A DNA stretch of 64,000 nt from Naganishia liquefaciens (taxonomy: Eukaryota > Basidiomycota > Tremellomycetes > Filobasidiales > Filobasidiaceae): contig BLZA01000005.1 in assembly GCA_013423385.1 (NCBI GenBank), forward strand, positions 248,001 through 312,000. The letters are read 5' to 3'. Of the stretch, positions 61,482-64,000 are shown one piece after another. Each line of letters begins with the position of its first letter. Positions within the stretch are counted from its first letter, which is position 1. The notes beneath the pieces were generated by a model. It was not told the DNA's origin, did not search any database, and was given only the letters and a program-made list of their open reading frames with translations. The translations under genes were made by a program, and so were the position numbers.

Positions 61482-62939
61482 TTATGTGAAGCGGTTGTAG
61501 ACATTCTCGGGTCTGAGGCGGGAGATGTGTAAGTCCCTCGCGGTGCGTTGCGATAAAACAGATATGCCCATCCACCTACCCTTGTCTCGTCTGCAGGTCG
61601 CACTCCAGCATCGCCAGACGAGCCATCTGCGCTTGAGCTTCGTCTGCCCAGGAGAAGATCAATCGATTTGATTGACAGCGCACGATTTCAGAGCTTACTC
61701 TCAAGTTGTTCAATATAGGATATCGCTTTACGCGCTCGTGAGCGGACCGCTGCTAACCAGAGGCAACCTGAGACTCACCTCGATCGAGAACATTGATCTT
61801 GCTACCTTTTTGCCCCATCATAGGCAGCAGATCATTGAGCTTTGCGAAACGCTCTCGAAGTGCGCCTCTTCGGCCTCGCTCCGCCTGAACTCGGGCGGTC
61901 CTCGAGTTGTCTCCAGCTACTGCCCACGAGGAAACGGTTTCGGACGATGCCACAGCCTTCAGCGGAGATGAGCAGTGACGAGAGGCCTCGGATGGTGCGC
62001 TCGAGTCGGGACGAGCTGAAGTCAATTTCATACTGGCTTGACGGCGACAAGGCGTCGATTCTCTACTTGCGACCATCTCTAACACGACTGGCATCGATTG
62101 CTGATCGACTTTGGTAAAGACTCCTGTTATCTTCGGCTGTCCCGAGCTACCGATAGGTCGAGGTGAATTCAGCAGCGCATCAAGGCCTCCAGAAGAGGAG
62201 GGAAGAGATACAGCTGCATCGTGATTTGCGAGATAATCGTGGTCGTCCCCTTGCAAGCCTAAGGAGTCGTAATTTGGTTGCGGCGCTGAAGACACGAAAG
62301 AGAAGGGTGGCTCTTGATAGTGAATAGGTTGCTGCAGATCACCCGGTAGGTGCTCGGACGATGGAATGACTGATATCTTCAGCCTCGGCAGACTGTTTAT
62401 GCGCAGACGTCTCACCTTCTGCCGGATACGTTTCAGCTGGCAGAGGAATCGACGGCAGAGACCGGGGAAATGGCGACGGTGAGAGGTTGTAATTTGTACG
62501 ACAATGTTGTTGTGGAGCAAAATCCAGCGCTCGATGCGATGGAAAACCGCTCTCGGGTTGGGCCAGACCAACCTCTGTCATCGATTCAGGAATAAGAGAA
62601 ATTTCACGGTTAGATCTGCGCCACTCGCCTCCGACCTCGAAACTTGGCAGTCTTGCTTGTTCCTGAACATGGCAAACCGACATGGGTCCTCCAGGGATCA
62701 CGAACTGACCATACAAGTGTTGTTGAGGCTGTTTTGCCGCCCATCGAGGAACGGTGCTGGTACCATCTCCGTTGCCGAGCATCACAGGTGGAAACATCGG
62801 GGCTTCATAGTATTCTGCGAGGAATGTAGATGGTCAGTCGAATGAAGGATAGTTTAGGCGGAGACTCACCGATGCGTGAAGGAGGTTGAGGTATGCTAAA
62901 GTGCCTGTTTGACATGTCGTAATAATGGCCGTTCTGCAT
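61482..62939 (-). CDS. bHLH transcription factor
   Basis: Predicted E-box-type DNA-binding protein. Exons join in phase from MQNGHYYDMSNRHFSIPQPP (62939) to a TAA at 61484-61482. The N-terminal 300 residues are low-complexity and Pro/Ser-rich, with a 46-nt intron that ends in ATATCAG. The bHLH domain is near the C-terminus: basic region and helix 1 are RTARVQAERGRRGALRERFA then KLNDLLP, the loop is MMGQKGSK, and helix 2, reached across an intron, is INVLDRARKAISYIEQLES. The basic region keeps Glu-Arg-x-Arg-Arg, but the usual His five residues earlier is Arg. A short tail, NEAQAQMARLAMLECDLQ, could extend the helix as a leucine-zipper-like coil. The final two exon borders are provisional. Confidence 0.8.
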
Positions 62940-63016
62940 ATTGATGAGGCAGGAATTCAGTATGAGCTGAAGTTCTCCTTATGGCTCGATTTGACGGTTA
63001 GGGAGCGTCTCTCGCA

Positions 63017-63046
63017 GCCCGATGGTCCTCTGCCCGATGGTCCTCT
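63017..63046. repeat. Perfect two-copy 15-bp tandem repeat
   Basis: The unit GCCCGATGGTCCTCT occurs twice back to back, 80-110 bp upstream of the bHLH start codon. It may be a small replication slip in the promoter; no function is implied. Confidence 0.6.
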
Positions 63047-63417
63047 ACCGAAGGACTGATTGTGGCAGGTCGGGTCTTTTGTATGGCGGAGTCCTGGAAT
63101 GGAACAGAGATCAACAATCTGGCATGGTCAGGTGCAGAAAGTCTATCTCTGCTTACGCTGAGCTAAAGCTGCGGGGCACATGCCCATTCCGGTAGCAAAG
63201 ATCAGCCCAAAGCTGTGAGACTTCGTAACGGCATTTGACTCGAGCTAATCCTGACTTATCGCGCCATTCTTGCATAAGGCATCGATAACAGATCCAAACA
63301 TACAGCTCCGTATGCACAGGCGCAGGCGTATCTCCGAGTGACATGCGACAAATTGGGGCAATTCCATCATGAATTCGGGCTATTGTTCACTGATAGGAGG
63401 CGAAAGACGCTCGTGTT

Positions 63418-63651
63418 TCAGGCGGAGACCTTTTCCAGCTCCTTCTCCCTGGCCGTGTCGCGACCGCCCACCTCAGCGAGAAGCTGGCGAAACTCTGCAA
63501 TAGGGGTCTGCATCAAAGCCAGATCCTGCGCGATGCAGCAAAAGGAGTGGAGCCCAACAGCAAACCCGACTCGGATTGGAGCTAGGCTAGGAAACTGAAA
63601 TACGATAAGCCTGACAAGGCGATAATGATGACAACATGGAACAACACGCAA
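63418..63651 (-). CDS. Possible small gene or 3' exon, unrecognised
   Basis: The downstream half of this frame looks coding: QDLALMQTPIAEFRQLLAEV followed by GGRDTAREKELEKVSA and TGA. It has an amphipathic helix pattern and normal codon use, and a 3' splice-like CGCGCAG precedes it. No start codon with a good context and no family are recognised. It lies downstream of RPB6 on the same strand and upstream of the bHLH promoter. It could be a short independent gene or chance. Confidence 0.25.
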   Translation of the reverse strand: MRVVPCCHHYRLVRLIVFQFPSLAPIRVGFAVGLHSFCCIAQDLALMQTPIAEFRQLLAEVGGRDTAREKELEKVSA

Positions 63652-63712
63652 CCCAGACCTGGCTCGGGAAGAATGCCCGGCACAAGCCTTTACAATGCAG
63701 AGACTTCACCGA

Positions 63713-64000
63713 CTATTCTTCAGTGTTGATGAGCTCGGATACCTTCCAGTCCTCGAAACTTCCATCTAGATGCAGAACGGCTTTTAGCATTCTGACATGC
63801 AGCCTTTGATGCAAACTCACCAGGTAGATACCGTCTCACGACCAACGGAATCTTCTTAGCCTTGAGTTCCTTGGTAGCAATCTCCAATGGATCCGTTTCA
63901 CCCTCGAGCGGGACGAGGACCGGTGCATTCATGCTGAGCAAATGGCTGTCAGCAAAATGCCTTCCAGGAGGAAATGTGTACATTACCTGATCTGCAAAGC
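63713..64000 (-). CDS. RPB6: RNA polymerase subunit Rpb6 (3' part)
   Basis: Shared subunit (ABC23/RPABC2) of nuclear RNA polymerases I, II and III. The window holds the C-terminal part: ALQIS, then after a GTAATG..CTCAG intron [20 protein letters not shown] and [17 protein letters not shown], and after the last intron [17 protein letters not shown] with TAG at 63715-63713. This block is almost invariant among eukaryotic Rpb6 proteins and folds against the clamp of the largest subunit. The acidic N-terminal part and the start lie beyond the right edge. The call is certain. Confidence 0.95.

Larger units (their letters stand above)
62940..63712. other. Intergenic between bHLH start and RPB6 stop
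   Basis: A 773 bp stretch. It holds a perfect tandem duplication (63017-63046) and one minus-strand frame ending at 63418 that may be part of a small gene. Nothing else is seen. Confidence 0.45.

Overview
The window is a gene-dense stretch of a fungal nuclear genome, almost certainly a basidiomycete and most likely a Tremellomycete or close relative. The evidence is dense short introns (mostly about 45-60 nt, GT..AG, up to about 20 per gene), a CGA-rich arginine codon choice in the histone H4 gene, short divergent promoters, and a set of clearly eukaryotic fungal genes (exomer ChAP, Nup85, Pig-F, Rpb6, Rrp40, mitochondrial uL1m). I see no phage, plasmid, CRISPR, LTR or DNA transposon.

Layout. 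1-5 kb: a haem-oxygenase-like diiron enzyme gene and a decayed BTB/POZ-like gene, then a gene-poor stretch. 5-11 kb: thymidylate kinase (-) head to head with a large VPS9-domain RabGEF (+). 11.7-16 kb: a P-type cation pump related to animal Na,K-ATPases, cut into about 21 exons including three of 11-14 nt. 16.5-22 kb: an exomer cargo adaptor (ChAP) and a secreted tannase/feruloyl esterase, both (-). 23.6-29.3 kb: histone H4, the GPI-anchor enzyme Pig-F (-) head to head with nucleoporin Nup85 (+). 29.5-33.7 kb: a GH47 alpha-mannosidase and an intact BTB-like gene, both (-). 34.5-45.5 kb: a forkhead factor (-), a DUF1764 protein (-) head to head with an unrecognised two-part conserved protein (+), the spliceosomal RED/IK homologue (-), and a third BTB-like gene (+). 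45.8-50.8 kb: glucose-6-phosphate dehydrogenase (-), a MetX/CysA-type acyltransferase (-) head to head with a secretory FKBP (+). 51-58 kb: a C2H2 zinc-finger factor, an unrecognised gene, a mitochondrial-type SDR and exosome subunit Rrp40, all (-). 58.3-64 kb: mitochondrial ribosomal protein L1 (+), an MFS sugar porter (-), a bHLH factor (-) and the 3' part of RPB6 (-).

The genes do not form one pathway. Most are single-copy housekeeping genes. The parts that stand out are the three related BTB-like genes (two intact, one broken, sharing one intron position), the altered ion-binding positions of the P-type ATPase, the microexons in that gene and in H4, candidate forkhead sites in front of the forkhead gene, and convergent gene pairs whose stop codons lie 10 bp and 67 bp apart. 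I did not find a convincing new multi-gene system. All exon borders were inferred by eye from splice signals, reading frame and family conservation.
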